DNA of 64,000 bases. Source: Sweltsa coloradensis (taxonomy: Eukaryota; Arthropoda; Insecta; Plecoptera; Chloroperlidae). A program made the position numbers and the translations under genes. The stretch spans positions 372,001-436,000 of the forward strand of contig JAMZAV010000436.1 in assembly GCA_024449915.1 (NCBI GenBank), read 5' to 3'. Below, in pieces: positions 32,891 through 47,179 of this stretch. Each line of letters starts with the position of its first letter. The stretch's first letter is position 1. Below the pieces are notes generated by a model, which searched no databases, was not told the origin of the DNA, and worked only from the letters and a program-made list of their open reading frames with translations.

Positions 32891-35637
32891 GGATTATATT
32901 TCTGAATAGCACGTACATTAAAATCTTATTCGCTTGTTTATAGTCATACCGAATGCAAGCAAATACGTCACAAGTAACCAATAAACTAATGAGCGTGGGC
33001 AGGTGCGGGAGATGTAGACACATCTTGACCTCGGCTAGACCCGGGCAGGTCGAACCAGGTACAACTATAACCTCTTACTCAACTAGGTAGCTCTCTCTGG
33101 CTCGGAAGATCTTGAACTTTATTGTCGGCAGCTGTGTATTGTGTATTTTTATAATACAACCCTCGCACAAGAGTTCTTTATGATCGTCTCTTTTTCCGTT
33201 TCGCAAAAGATTTTTACTTTTAGTCAGTAAATAAAGTAAGAATCTAGTTTTACATTTTATAATGTAGGCCTAAAGTTAGCTACCTTATATCATAATACCT
33301 ATATGAAATATCACAATCCACGGAACTGTTTGTCTTTAGTTATAGAGATGAGCATTCGATGGTTGCTATGAATCTAGTGCGACCTCTACATCTTGGACAT
33401 CTAGGGGATATTTTGAAGAGAGTGACCATAAACTGATCGTACGTTAAAGATTATTTACACCATTTTGTTCGTTTGGTTCGTTTCTCCATATAATTCAACT
33501 GTAACAACAACAATAAAAATAACAAGTACTTTTATGACAAAGTGTATGTCATCTTGAACAAAACACAGCTCTAGGATAATCCTTGTTGTTTTGTCCAATT
33601 AAAAAATCAATTATTTCTACTTTTGGAACCAGTCCATGAATTGTGTTGTAATAATCGATATATTGTTCGCGATCTGTACGCATTGTACTGTGTTGCATTG
33701 TGTATATTTGCACTGTGTTTCTCTGCAAACAGACGGTGTATAAAACGTACGGTGTCCGTGACATTTCATCTTATATGTTTCCCTTCACAGTTAAAGTAAG
33801 CCTACGTAATGCGAAAGTTCCAAAATGTACTTTGTTTAAATTTCAAAACTAGATAATTTGCAGGCGAAAAGTTTTTATAGGATTACGAAATTACATCGTG
33901 AAATTCACGTTCTCCTGACGAGAATCGTGGCTTAGAAGTTAAGTTCGAAATTCTCGTCGTTTCAAAGGATTTTACAACTTGGTTTCAAGATTTAATAACA
34001 GATTTTGTGAGGGCGTAAATGAGATGTTCTTATGTTTCAAAACATCTATAGGTTTCTAACATTGAAAGTTGTGAATAACACACACGATGCGCTGAGGTTG
34101 AAGATGAGAATTAATTGAAAACAAGTTCCGATACGTGAGAACCGGAGCTTTCTCGTTCCTGCGTCTAGCTATCCTTAGTGCAGGTATCGGGTTATGTGAT
34201 GTTCTAATATTCTGAGGAATCTCGCCTCCCTCACTCCAAGAGTCATGAAATACTTACTGTATGATTCTTGAATAAGTGGAAAGTCCACAACAGAGAACGC
34301 ATGCAAATCGCAAGTTATGTTTAGTTCTTATAGTGACACTTAACACAAGCAAGGACTTTCGGATGGACAACACATAATGCTTACAGTGAAGATTTGCCCC
34401 CTAAATACCATCATTTCTCGACGATTTGAGGCATAACATGTAGAACATTATTTCCATGATAATCGCTGTTCACATACTAGAATTGACATATAAGTGAATT
34501 TGTTTAGATATAAAAAAGACCCGTGCACAACTTAATATTACGCAATTAATAGTAAACATTCGTCATTTGGCTCTTATGATATTAGAAATTGTCGGTGGCA
34601 GTTGAGTTTCCCTTTCATTAGGGAAATTAATCGTGTTATTAGGATCTCTTGAAAGAAAAATACTATTTTATAATAATTTTCTCTAACAATTTTTTAAGTT
34701 TACAGGTATTTTCCAATAAGTACAAGATCAATCAACCAATCAATAAAATTTTTCACTTTTTCTGCTTCTAAAGTTTCTAGTAAATCTTTTATGATTATTC
34801 GTACCTTTAGAAACAAATATCTTAATGATACCACATTAAGGGTAAAATAATAAATTAAAAACTCGCTGAAGACCCATAATTTGTTGAATTGGTATTGTTC
34901 TTTTATTGGCTGGTTGAAATGATAGTCAGGAAATGCTGATTTGATACGTCATCGAGTAAATGTAGACATTCCTCAAATAACTAATTAATAAACCTCAAGC
35001 TACGAAAGAATTTAAATAAATTTAATTTTTATGTCATAAATTAATCATTATTGTTCAATAGCGTAATCATTTTCAAAATTTTTCATTGTTAAGTAAACTT
35101 TTTTGATGTCTAGTAATAAACGTTTTATAATATAATGTTTGAACATTAAAAGTATCGTTGTACTTCAGAGCAAAAGAGTTTCTCTCTTATTTCATAGCTT
35201 CCAACATCAATATCCAGCCATCTCGGGTTTTCTTATGGGCTTCGTCCGCCAACATATTAATACTTTTTCTCATCTTATCCGCCCGCATCCTTTTTGTTTT
35301 AGTGGTTTTAGCCCTATTGCAATTAATGAAAGTTTCCTCTTTGTGGTAAAAAAGTTCAATATTGTACAGACCACGTATGATACCACGGCGGCGTCGCTAT
35401 TTTCATGATTGATACTCCGACGTGGTCATCGCTCCAGCCACTGTGAGTAACAGCACTCATCTTCCATCTCTGTCACTGTTCTTTTACCTCTTCAAATTGC
35501 TATCAAATTCAAAATGCATTGTTTTCATATTATTCAACGTTTTTTTTAAACATCACACTTGACGTGCTCTACAAACAAAACGATTGACTGAATATTTGTT
35601 CCTTAACGTCTCTATAATCGCATTGTTGCTAATCGAG
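32891..35637. other. AT-rich DNA without recognised features
   Basis: Only short ORFs in shifting frames, with no domain. I see no RNA gene or repeat structure. Confidence 0.5.
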
Positions 35638-35772
35638 GCGATGAGTGGTGATAGATGAGGATGTAGGACAATAACTCAAACCCATGTTTTATGCGGGACT
35701 CGAACCCACGTCCCCTTGGTGCCGTATTCTGCGGATCAACGCCCTAATCGAATACGCCACCGCGGACGGCCT
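35638..35772 (-). repeat. tRNA-derived SINE-like element
   Basis: Minus strand: CCGCGGTGGCGTATTCGATT (A-box region) and GGACGTGGGTTCGAGTCCCG (B box), followed by a tail related to 53083-53170 (reverse of AGTGGTGATAGATGAGGATG). Stem pairing is too poor for a tRNA gene. Confidence 0.55.
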
Positions 35773-36189
35773 AAGTTTAATATCTAAATTATAAATATTA
35801 CATACATATGATATGAGTTTTCATTGCAATATTATACAAGAAGATGAACAGAGAGTTTTTAAGAAGAATTGTACTGTTAGAGGTGGGACTTTGAACCGTT
35901 TCACACATACATGCATATATTTTCAGATAATCATGGTTTAATGGGTTGATTAATTTAATTATGAGTTAAGAAGTTCGGTTTTCATGAAATGTATCTTACA
36001 GTAACAGTTGACTCATCTTATTTGTACCACAATAATATCACTACTTATTTATACTAACTTCTATCTATACTAACTAGTAACTACGACTGTAATATTTTTA
36101 AAATATCATCACTATAGTAACTGTACAGTTGACTCACAATTTAATACAACTCTTTATTACATTACTATTTCATATTACAATCATATTTT

Positions 36190-36648
36190 AAAATTTTAGA
36201 ACAGTATTAGTTGTGTTTTTTGTACTTTTGTAAAATAAAAATAAAATTTTGGTGGAGGTGCCGGGTCTTCGATATTCTTTCACACACAAGAAAACAAAAC
36301 TAAACTATCTTTCAACTAGTCAAACAATGTTTATTATGTGGTGATATATTTTGTTTTGCGTACCTATGATAGTCGAGGATTGGGGTTGTTGAATACAAGC
36401 TTCAAAAGAAAATAATACACTAACACATAACAACGGTAAAAAACATCATTCACGTAATTGATACGGTCAATCGTTTTTGTTAACTTATTAGTATTCTTAT
36501 TAGTATTCACAATAAAACTCAATTTATCTACCATTACTGTTTCAGATTTAAGCACATATTTCGACAATAATATTACACATTTTAAAACGATTAGTTGTCT
36601 TTTTGTACTTTTGTTAAAATAATTTCAAATTTGGTGGAGGTGCCGGGT
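36190..36648 (+). repeat. About 65-bp direct repeats, each ending in the 18-bp motif
   Basis: TTAGTTGT(G/C), TTTTTGTACTTTTGT, AAAATAA and TTGGTGGAGGTGCCGGGT occur in order at about 36204-36266 and 36588-36648. The 320 bp between has no recognised content. Confidence 0.6.
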
Positions 36649-39600
36649 TTTAAAAATTCTTCAATAACTCTTGATATTTCTCAAGCGGTCCTGTGTCAAG
36701 TGGGTGCGTGTCTAGTATTATACCTACGTTAACAAGGGTCGTTGTCTTGGAAGGTAAATACCTCCAGACATACTTGTACCATGATTATAACGAGGTGCAT
36801 TCATTACAATACCAGGGCTGGTAAACGATTGTGTCGCATGTTTTTATTTTATTCTAACTCACGCAATCCATGCAAAATGTATAATAGGTTAAAATTCTTA
36901 AAAGCAATTTTATAAAAGTTTGTGTGTGCAGTATTTGCAATGTGGTCTGATTATTGAACCGTTTAATTATTTGCCAATATTTTTTAATTTATTGAACTTT
37001 CAATATTTGTTGCGAAGCGTTTTCGGTTTGCTAAGTAATCTAGCTTGGATCAACCAAAATAACTTTAACTGTTTAATGTTTAAATGAATTCTCTCATTAT
37101 TGTGCTGTTAAACGACTTTCTCTGCACCAAGTTCGTGATGTGGCTTCATGGTGTTTTAACTTCTTATGACGGACAGTGTCATGCGGACCCAGTGGCGTAT
37201 CTAAGGCAGGGGTCAACAACTCTCCTCTAATACGCCACTTGTTGGACTCTTTTTGTCTGATCGCGAGGTGGGTAAAGTAGACTCGAAAAATGCACATATA
37301 CATTTTACAGTAGGTTAGAAGGTAGGCAAGAAATAAGTTTTAAGTTGTATGACCCCATTCTTAAAGAATTTGTTTAACATTAATTACTAATTTGACAAAA
37401 AGTTATGTAAACTTCTTATGTAACTCATCTAGTCTTGGCTTCTTGATAAATACACCACCCACAGAACTTATGAACCACACACTAAATAATACATTCATCA
37501 CAACTCATTTCATCAATTTATCTTTGCAATCTCCTAACTGCATTGAAAGGCACATAACTATGTAACGAATGACGACAATCTATTTTAATTTATTCTGTTA
37601 GAAAACAAAATTTTGATTTATTAACTGTGATCAATACAATGAATTACGTCATGATACGAATTAAGTTCATAAAAATACGCGTACAAGAATAAATCACCCC
37701 AGCAAATGTCAAATATAATATAAAGCTATCTCCACTTCAATAAATTTATTGAATTCTTGAACGCAACGATTTTAAAAACTTTTGAAATTAAACTTTAAAT
37801 TGCTCGAAAGTTGTCTAAAAACTACTTAAAGAATCCCTTTAAAGTTTCTACCTTGCGGGTTCGGAGCTCGGCGGCATTGTGTAGCGCGTTTGATTAGCAT
37901 ATTCTCGTGAGGCAATTACCTTATACATTCAGCCAACTATCTCAAAACTTCCAAGTAATTAAAAAATATTCCGGCTACACAAGTAGATTGTTAGCACAAA
38001 GCATTGTTCTAAAGACGGTCCGTGTGAAACAAGTTTGCTTAGGATGTAGTAGTAATATCTTCTTGCTTTGAGCAGCTCGCCCGCATGTCTTGGAAGCTCT
38101 AAGGGTGGAACGTCAAAGAGTTAGTTAATGCTGAGAGTCAGTTAGTGTGACGAATATTCAACACTATTCAATTTCATACATTCAACCAAACTGCGATGGT
38201 GGGAGGATATTACGACCTTAAGGGGACAATTCCTGGGCAGAATTGAGCTCAAAACTTAGCTCACAGGAAACAAATGAATAGAGCCAGGAGACTCAAGAAA
38301 AGAAAAGCCAGATCTTTGCTCAAATACTATTCAATTTTCATGTAGGTTTGAATGTGCTTTCTTGTGAATCTTTATCGAGATTGCTTTTTCACCATCTTTT
38401 ACTCATCATTTGTGTATGTTTAGTAGGTACTTTTTTATACTTCGACTTCTAAAAGGTATACAAGCTTGGATCTATGCTTAATACTTGAATCATTCATCAG
38501 TCAAATCTTTTTTGACGAGAGTAAGTTTTAAGACAGATAACATTGGCAAGATGGGCAGGGCGTGCCTTCTGGGTGATCTCGAGCAATGCCTGGTTCGAAT
38601 GCAGAATGCAGGGTTATTATATCTGGATCACTGTCAAGCTCTATCGGTTATCCTATAGGGTTGTGGTTTGTACCTACATGTCACTTCAGAAGGTGTTTGT
38701 TGTTTAAGAGCACATTTAAAAAATATTGTTTAATTATTTTGGTAAGTTTTTACCACCCAATCAGTAGGCCTACATATTCCATTGGTTGCCGTACTTTCAT
38801 ATTAATAACATGCAATCTATAACAAAGATCAAACAAAAATGTTTAATCGAATATGCAAATGCAAAATGCCAAAAGCTTTTATGTTGTAATGCCCTGCCGT
38901 TAGCATCATGTTTCAAATTAGCGTTTTATAGGGTATTAAAAATGTTAGATTGGATATGCAAATCCATTGAAAGACTTTTAATTTGTAAGGGCTCATAGTC
39001 CCAATGTGTTTACTTATTTTTTTTGCAAAAACCCCTATTTATGTTTGTTCTTTGCAAATAAAAAAAATATGAGCATCCTTTTCCACAATTACCACTCAAA
39101 AGCTCATGTTTATATATGATGTTATCCAGACAAAATGTGGGAGGTATCTTCGCTGCGCCTAAATCATTTGGTTGTAACATAAAATACAATTGAGAGCGAG
39201 CATTTCAAGACTTTTTTTATTGACGGTTGACCTCTGTCTTGCAAACTTCAACATTTCAGTTCACATGCTCGTTTACTTGTAACATAAGTATTTGTTGTAA
39301 TATTTTTCTTGACATTATTTTGTTATTAACAATCAGTCAAGTGCTGTTACTAAAATCATATCTTTGATAATGTACGATGACAAATCATCGAAGATAAATT
39401 ATAACGAGAAGTTTGTGGAAGAAAGTTTCTGTAATACCAAGTTTCTCACGTGGGTAAAGTAAATAAATCGTGGCCATTAGTTTATTACAGATATCTGTAG
39501 TAGAGCGTATATTTTTTATGCCTCGATCCCCTAGCCATGAAAATCACTTTAATCATATCCTCGAGCTAGAATTGCGACGTTCAAAAACTTATCCCCCCCC

Positions 39601-40487
39601 TCCCCGCCTCCTTCACCCCCTCCCCCCCGCCGCCCGAGGCATCGAAACAGCAAAGCGAGTCTCGCTGACAAAAAATTACGACATTCTCAAATGCCGAACT
39701 GTAACAAAACCGTTTATGGAATTGAGCCAAAAATCGAGGAAAAAGTAGAATTTATTTGTGGATGAAATTAAAATGTGACATCTGAAGGAATACAACGTAG
39801 GAATTAGTCGTTTGAGGAAGGGCGATGGTGGTGGATTGCGTTGTTGGGGGGCGAGAGTTTCTGCGGTTGCAGAGTTTGTATACACAATGTAGCGTTCTAT
39901 AGTGTTTTGTGCGGTTTCACGGGGGGGGGGATCTAGGGGGGGCAAAACAAAACAAACTGGTTTTTTCATCCAAAAAAATTAAGGCCAGTAAATTTTAAAC
40001 AAAAAATTTAACGAAATATCTGGCTTTGTTTCATTTTAAACAAAACGAGTATGAAAATAACTTATGCTGATATTGAGGGTGAAACTGAAACTGAATATCA
40101 TAGAACTGAAATTAAAATAATAATAAAAATATGTACGAGTATGTGATTGTGAAGGTTTTTATGGTCGAATATGGTGGAATGATGCATTGGAAAACATTCT
40201 TAGGCGAAGACCACGAACATAAAAACTATGTATTTAATTAAAATATAAAAATAATATTACGGATTGCGTCAAACGTAAAATAGTTTCTTTTTATTAATTA
40301 ATATCTTGTTTTTATGTATGTGGTCTACACCCAAGAATGTTTTCCAATACAATGTATGTGTATGTATGAATGCATAATTACATGGTATTTAAGCATAATC
40401 CCGCTTCTAGGACATAGATTCAAAAAAATGTCTTTAAAATTTGCACGAATGGGGTTCGAGCAACCCCGGCTTAGTTTTTTTATGTTC
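36649..40487. other. No genes; minor hairpin and SINE-like fragments
   Basis: AGTGGCGTAT (about 37190) and its inverse ATACGCCACT (about 37227) bracket about 27 bp, resembling a DNA-transposon end pair. A SINE-like B box TGGTTCGAATGC lies near 38591. C-rich at 39593-39640 and G-rich at 39920-39945. The rest is unrecognised. Confidence 0.4.
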
Positions 40488-43400
40488 CCGCTATCGTGTT
40501 GTGTGGTGGTTGCAGAGCGCAGACATGCGAGGCTCGCCCCCAGAAGCGTGAAACACTGAAAAATAGTGCACGACCACCAGTATATACACTAATCAGTGAT
40601 TTGTCGTCTGGCACCAGACCTGTTGGATAATCGCGTCACACTCAGCCCCCACAGGGCAAACTATACATTATCGTCATCCCGGTTGAGTTTTGCTTGCGAT
40701 ATCAGCGGACATAGTAAAACAGCTATGGAACATGCACACAACACCATGACTGTTTTATCTGTGTTGTTGGTGGGTTGCCAGGGGCAGACATTTCGAGGTT
40801 CGCCCACAAAAGCGTGAAAAAAAAAAACTGAAAATAGGGGCCGACACCAGTTATCCACTAGTCAGTATTGTGTCTGGCACCCCGACCTGTTTGGGTAATC
40901 GCGTTCACACCACCCAAGGGCAAACTATACATTATCGTCATCCGGTTTAGTTTGCTTGCGATATCAGGCGGGCAATAGTAAACCCCGCCCCGTAACAGTA
41001 CACAACACCATGACTGTTTCTGTTTTTTTGTGGGGGTTTCCAAGCGCAGACATGCGAGGCCGCCCCAAGAAGGGGAAAACTGAATAAGTGCACGACCCCA
41101 GTTATCCACAGATCATGATTCGTCGTCTGGGACCACGGGCCCGTTGGATAATCGCGTTCACACTCAGCCACAAGTGGCAAACTATACATTTTCGTCATCC
41201 CGGTGAGTTTTTCTTGCGAATCAGGCGGAAATAGTAAAACCCGCCCTGAAATGCACACAAACCCCTGACTGTGTATCTGTGTTGTGTGGTGGGTTCCGAG
41301 CGCAGACTGCGAGGCTGCCCCCAGAAGCGTGAACACTGAATATAGTGCACGACCCCCAGTATATCACACTAATCAGTGATTCGTCGTCTGGCACCACGGC
41401 CTGTGGATAATCGCGTTTTTACACCCAGCCACACAGTGGCAAACTATACATTATCGTACGGTTTAGTTTTTGCTTTCGATATCAGGCGGGCAATATAAAC
41501 CAGCTATTTAACATGCACACAACACCCTGACTGTTATCTGTGTTGTGTGGTGGTTGCCAGAGGCAGACATGCACTCGCCCACAGAACGTGAACACTGGAT
41601 ATAGTGCCGACCCCCGTATTCACACTAATCAGTGATTTGTCGTTTGGCACCACGGCCCCTGTTGGATAATCGCGTTCACACTCAGCCACACAGTGGCAAA
41701 ACTATACATTATCGTCATCCGGTTGGTTATTGCTTGCGATATCAGGGGGGGAAATAGTAAACCAGCCCTGTAACTTTTCAACAAAACCCTAAATGTGTAT
41801 CTGTGTTGTGTGGGAGTTGCCAGAGCGCAGACACGCGAGGCTCGCCCACAGAAGCGTGAAAACTGAATATAGTGAAAGACCACCCGATATCACCTAGATC
41901 AGTGACGTCGTCAGGCACCACGGCCGTTGATAAAACGCGTTCACACCAGCCCACAGGGCAAAAATATACATTTTCGTCATCCGGTTGGTTATTGCATGCC
42001 CCCATATCGGCGGACAATAGTAAACCAGCTATTAACAGCACACAAAAACCCTGACTGTTATCTGTGTTGTGTGGTGGTTGCCAGAGCGCAGACAGCGAGG
42101 CTCGCCCACAGAAACGTGAACACTGGATAAAAGTCACGAAAAATATATCACACTAATCAGTTTGATTCGTCGTTTCTGGCACCACGGCCTGTTGGATAAT
42201 CGCGTTAATCAGCCACCAGGGCAAACTATACATTTTCTATCCGGGTTTAGTTATTGCTTGCGATATCAGGCGGCCCAAAAGTAAAAACCAGCTATGTAAA
42301 ATGCACACAACACCAAGACTGTGTATCTGTGTTGTGTGGTGGTTGCCCGAGTGCAGACATGCGAGGTTCGCCCACAGAAGCGTGAACACTGAATATAGTG
42401 CACGACCACCAGTATATCACACTAGATCAGTGATTCGTCGTCTGGCACCACGGCCTGTTGGATAATCGCGTTCACACTCAGCCACACAGTGGCAAACTAT
42501 ACATTATCGTCATCCGGTTGAGTTATGCATGCGATATCAGGCGGACAATAGTTAAACCAGCCCTGTAACATGCACACAGCACCATGACTGTGCATCTGTG
42601 TTGTGTGGTGGGTTGCCAGAGCGCAGACATGCGAGGCTCGCCCACAGAAGCGTGAACACTGAATATAGTGCACGACCACCAGTATATCCCCACTAGATCA
42701 GTGATTCGTCGTCTGGCACCACGGCCTGTTGGATAATCGCGTTCACACTCAGCCACACAGTGGCAAACTATACATTATCGTCATCCGGTTGAGTTATTGC
42801 TTGCGATATCAGGCGGACAATAGTAAACCAGCCCTGTAACATGCACACAACACCATGACTGTGTATCTGTGTTGTGTGGTGGTTGCCAGAGCGCAGACAT
42901 GCGAGGCTCGCCCACAGAAGCGTGAACACTGAATATAGTGCACGACCACCAGTATATCACACTAGATCAGTGATTCGTCGTCTGGCACCACGGCCTGTTG
43001 GATAATCGCGTTCACACTCAGCCACACAGTGGCAAACTATACATTATCGTCATCCGGTTGAGTTATTGCTTGCGATATCAGGCGGACAATAGTAAACCAG
43101 CCCTGTAACATGCACACAACACCATGGACTGTGTATCTGTGTTGTGTGGTGGTTGCCAGAGCGCAGACATGCGAGGCTCCCCCACAGAAGCGTGAACACT
43201 GAATATAGTGCACGACCACCAGTATATCACACTAGATCAGTGATTCGTCGTCTGGCACCACGGCCTGTTGGATAATCGCGTTCACACTCAGCCACACAGT
43301 GGCAAACTATACATTATCGTCATCCGGTTGAGTTATTGCATGCGATATCAGGCGGACAATAGTAAACCAGCTATGTAACATGCACACAAACACCATGACT

Positions 43401-44469
43401 GTGTATCTGTGTTGTGTGGTGGTTGCCAGAGCGCAGACATGCGAGGCTCGCCCACAGAAGCGTGAACACTGAATATAGTGCACGACCACCAGTATATCAC
43501 ACTAGATCAGTGATTCGTCGTCTGGCACCACGGCCTTGTGGATAATCGCGTTCACACTCAGCCACACAGTGGCAAACTATACATTATCGTCATCCGGTTG
43601 AGTTATTGCTTGCGATATCAGGCGGACAATAGTAAACCAGCTATGTAACATGCACACAACACCATGACTGTGTATCTGTGTTGTGTGGTGGTTGCCAGAG
43701 CGCAGACATGCGAGGCTCGCCCACAGAAGCGTGAACACTGAATATAGTGCACGACCACCAGTATATCACACTAGATCAGTGATTCGTCGTCTGGCACCAC
43801 GGCCTGTTGGATAATCGCGTTCACACTCAGCCACACAGTGGCAAACTATACATTATCGTCATCCGGTTGAGTTATTGCTTGCGATATCAGGCGGACAATA
43901 GTAAACCAGCCCTGTAACATGCACACAACACCATGACTGTGTATCTGTGTTGTGTGGTGGTTGCCAGAGCGCAGACATGCGAGGCTCGCCCACAGAAGCG
44001 TGAACACTGAATATAGTGCACGACCACCAGTATATCACACTAGATCAGTGATTCACCACGGCCTGTTGGATAATCGCGTTCACACTCAGCCACACAGTGG
44101 CAAACTATACATTATCGTCATCCGGTTGAGTTATTGCTTGCGATATCAGGCGGACAATAGTAAACCAGCTATGTAACATGCACACAACACCATGACTGTG
44201 TATCTGTGTTGTGTGGTGGTTGCCAGAGCGCAGACATGCGAGGCTCGCCCACAGAAGCGTGAACACTGAATATAGTGCACGACCACCAGTATATCACACT
44301 AGATCAGTGATTCGTCGTCTGGCACCACGGCCTGTTGGATAATCGCGTTCACACTCAGCCACACAGTGGCAAACTATACATTATCGTCATCCGGTTGAGT
44401 TATTGCTTGCGATATCAGGCGGACAATAGTAAACCAGCTATGTAACAGGCAAACAACACCATGACTGTG
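40488..44469. repeat. Satellite array, unit about 269 bp, about 15 copies
   Basis: The marker ACTAGATCAG recurs at 42421, 42692, 42961, 43231, 43501, 43770, 44039 and 44298. Spacings are 269-271, except the last (259), where the unit starting at 44039 has lost about ten bases (CGTCTGGC region). Units from about 42300 rightwards are almost identical. Those from 40488 to 42300 match in order but carry many small indels and homopolymer-like runs. All ORFs in the array are repeat artefacts. No known satellite or RNA gene is recognised. Confidence 0.95.
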
Positions 44470-46728
44470 CGTCCACTATGTATCGACTTGCCCAGTCTGC
44501 CATGTTCTATTGGCCTTAATTAACTGTTCGCTCGTCGAAGGTGTTACGCCTACAGGGTTGGCTTGGTCGACTTTGAATTTAATGTCCTCCACTGGAAATC
44601 AGTTATGTGACTGAGTGAGGGAATCTAAATACGACTGTGTTTATTTTATTCTCAGAACACTACGATACCGGTACCTACTTTATTCTTACTGTTCCCACCA
44701 GATTTATACAATTTTATTTTACCTACATGAAAAATAAATTAAAAATTGTATATTTGCTTTAATTTCTTCCCACCAATTACCTTTCTCTATTTTATTTTTC
44801 TTTCGTTGGTACTGCCACTTATCTACTTGTCAAAATCATTACTATGTGTTACTATGTAGGCCATTAATACTTCCGAGGTTTTTCTTACAAATGTGTCAAC
44901 TCTTTGAGAAAATGGCTTGAAAAAATTTAAATGAATTTTTATTTATATTATTACATTTTGTGATCTAATTGATCTTGGTACTGCAAATATTAATTCAATA
45001 CATGTGCATTTTATCTTAACACAACGAAATCATGTTTTTGTTTTTGTTTTTTGAAAGAGGCGTCATACATGGGCCCACATGTGTTGCAACAGTTTCTTTC
45101 ACTTTAGTGTTCCCAGCGGGATGTATCGTCACGGGAATTTAACACGAGCTCTGGCTCTCGCGTTCCTTCTCGGTAGACTGCTTTAAAACAAGTCAACTTG
45201 AATTCCAACGGAAGGTAGACTACATCTGTGTTGGCTTTTATAAACTTAACGTTCTACTTGGTGGTTTATTTCCCGGTGTAGAATTAGATGTTTTTATTGT
45301 TGTTGTTCCTGACCTTAGTTTTTCTGTATTTCGTTTTAAAACGGAAACCACACTAATTGGCCTGAGCTTAGAAATATTTAATAAAACCCTGCATAAAACC
45401 GAAAAGTGACTTGAACCAATGTAGATTCAATCTAGTTGAGTAACTATATCCGATTACCATTTCAGAATAAATTTAATAAATTAATATTTAAAGTCGTGAT
45501 GATCATAAAATTTTAATTTTCGTTCTTTTATATAGGAAATATTTTAAACGAAACAACATATTATTATGAGAGAGCCTTTAAGTCACATTTTTGATTTTGC
45601 GTAACGTTGTGTAAAATATTACTAAAATTAATAGGTCTCTTTAATAATAGTGTTGACAGTAGAGCCTCGGTCCCCTAGACCTGCAGGAATAATTTGCCGG
45701 GTTCGATAAACCGCTAGGGGTCTAGTTACTAATTCGTGCAACATTAGTCGAACAAGAGCGAAAACTTTGTAAATACAATTACTCTCGTCACAACTTATTA
45801 AACAGAACCCCAAGGCTAACATTTGCTTCACTGACACGCCAAAATGTCAAGAATACCGCGCTGAGCACGACTTATTCTATTTATTAAGTGGTCACTTTCG
45901 ATCGATTGTCGTTTGCGTTGGTAAATAGGCCTCCCAAGGTCATTTTGTTTGGATTTAAAATTGGACAAAGTCATTTCTCTATTAAAACACTCTGGGACGA
46001 GTTTATAACAAAAATTTAGTTTTCAAAATTTTGCAGCTAAACGAATATTAAAATATAATTATAAAATTTCGCCAAAACGTAAATGAGAAACGTGGGTCGT
46101 CTCCACCCTCGTCTCCAAAGAATGCGCCTTGAATCCCGAGGTCGAAGAACCAGTCGAGAAATTAATTTAAAAACCCGAAACATGAATTTTAAATCGCTTA
46201 ATCCCATTAAACCGTTTAACGTGAGATTAGGTAGATTAACATGCGCGTTCGAGCTGATTGAAATCTCGTGATCTTGTACGAAGATCTTCGTGAGAAATGT
46301 TGAAGCACCTGGTCTGGGATAAACGAGCCCTGTTTCACGATCATCGGGTTAATTCACGAGGTTTTACTAATTTGTTAGAGGAAATTGATTAAATTGGTTT
46401 AAATACGAGACTTGTTGGTCTTGGATTTCATTAACGCTACATTCACTGCTTACTGAAAATCTTATGAGTTTTCCTCAGTCATAATCGTAGACTTGTAAAA
46501 CTTTGCACTTTCAGTCATGGCTCCCATTATTATGGACATGAAATCTTAATTTATATACGGATAAATGATAGGTTTTTCAGTTTTTTTTTAAAAATAACTT
46601 TTGGGTGAATTTGAAAAAAATAAACAAAATACCCATTTCAATGGGATGTGTATCTTTATGAGAGAATATTGAAAATAAACATCGGTAAAAATTGCTTAAA
46701 ATGTGGAAATTTTGGTTTGTCTCGGAAA
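44470..46728. other. R4 copy, then AT-rich DNA without recognised features
   Basis: R4 at 44555-44640 (GGTTGGCTTGGTCGACTTTG, TCAGTTATGTGACTGAGTGA). Beyond it I see no gene, and the ORFs at 45628 and 46083 have no domains. Confidence 0.45.
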
Positions 46729-47179
46729 TTGAATGAGCGTAGCGAGATTCCATTCTACTACACTGGAGAAAATAATCCCGAATGTTTTTTTTTATGTTAT
46801 TGTGTGTCTTTTAACACGATTCCGGCTAAACCACGTCTCCAATTGCGATGAAATTTTCTGGAGGCCTTCAAAATCTTTAAACTTAGAACTTCCACGTTTT
46901 TGAGCGCAATTGAAAAATAATATCTCGCTAAAATTGTAATTTTACGATTTTTTTGCGATTTTTAAATAAATTCTTCGACTTATAACACCTACATGCTTTA
47001 TTCGAATGTAATGATTTTTTCACAGAACCTTAATGTTATAAATTTGTATTATTCGTGTGTCATTTGAGCGTAATCGAATCATTATTTCTCATGAAAATCG
47101 TAATTTTACGCTTTTTTCGTTTAAAAAAATTACGCTCATCCAACAACGCGCCTGGAAAAGAGTTTGCGAAGCTTCCTAG
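46729..47179 (+). mobile_element. Repeat Y, copy 3 (shorter)
   Basis: Starts TTGAATGAGCGTAGCGAG and ends ACGCTCATCCAACAACGCG then GCGAAGCTTCCTAG. It retains GATTCCGGCTAAACCA, GCGATGAAATTTTCTGGAGG and the TATAACACCTACATGCTTTA block. Confidence 0.6.

Noticed and set aside
36190..36648. An LTR retrotransposon
   Set aside because: The repeats are only ~65 bp, the interior has no gag or pol, and no primer-binding site is visible.
40488..44469. Many 60-129-codon ORFs on both strands, or a CRISPR-like array
   Set aside because: They are the same satellite unit read repeatedly; units are 269 bp without a short-repeat/unique-spacer pattern, and the genome is eukaryotic.
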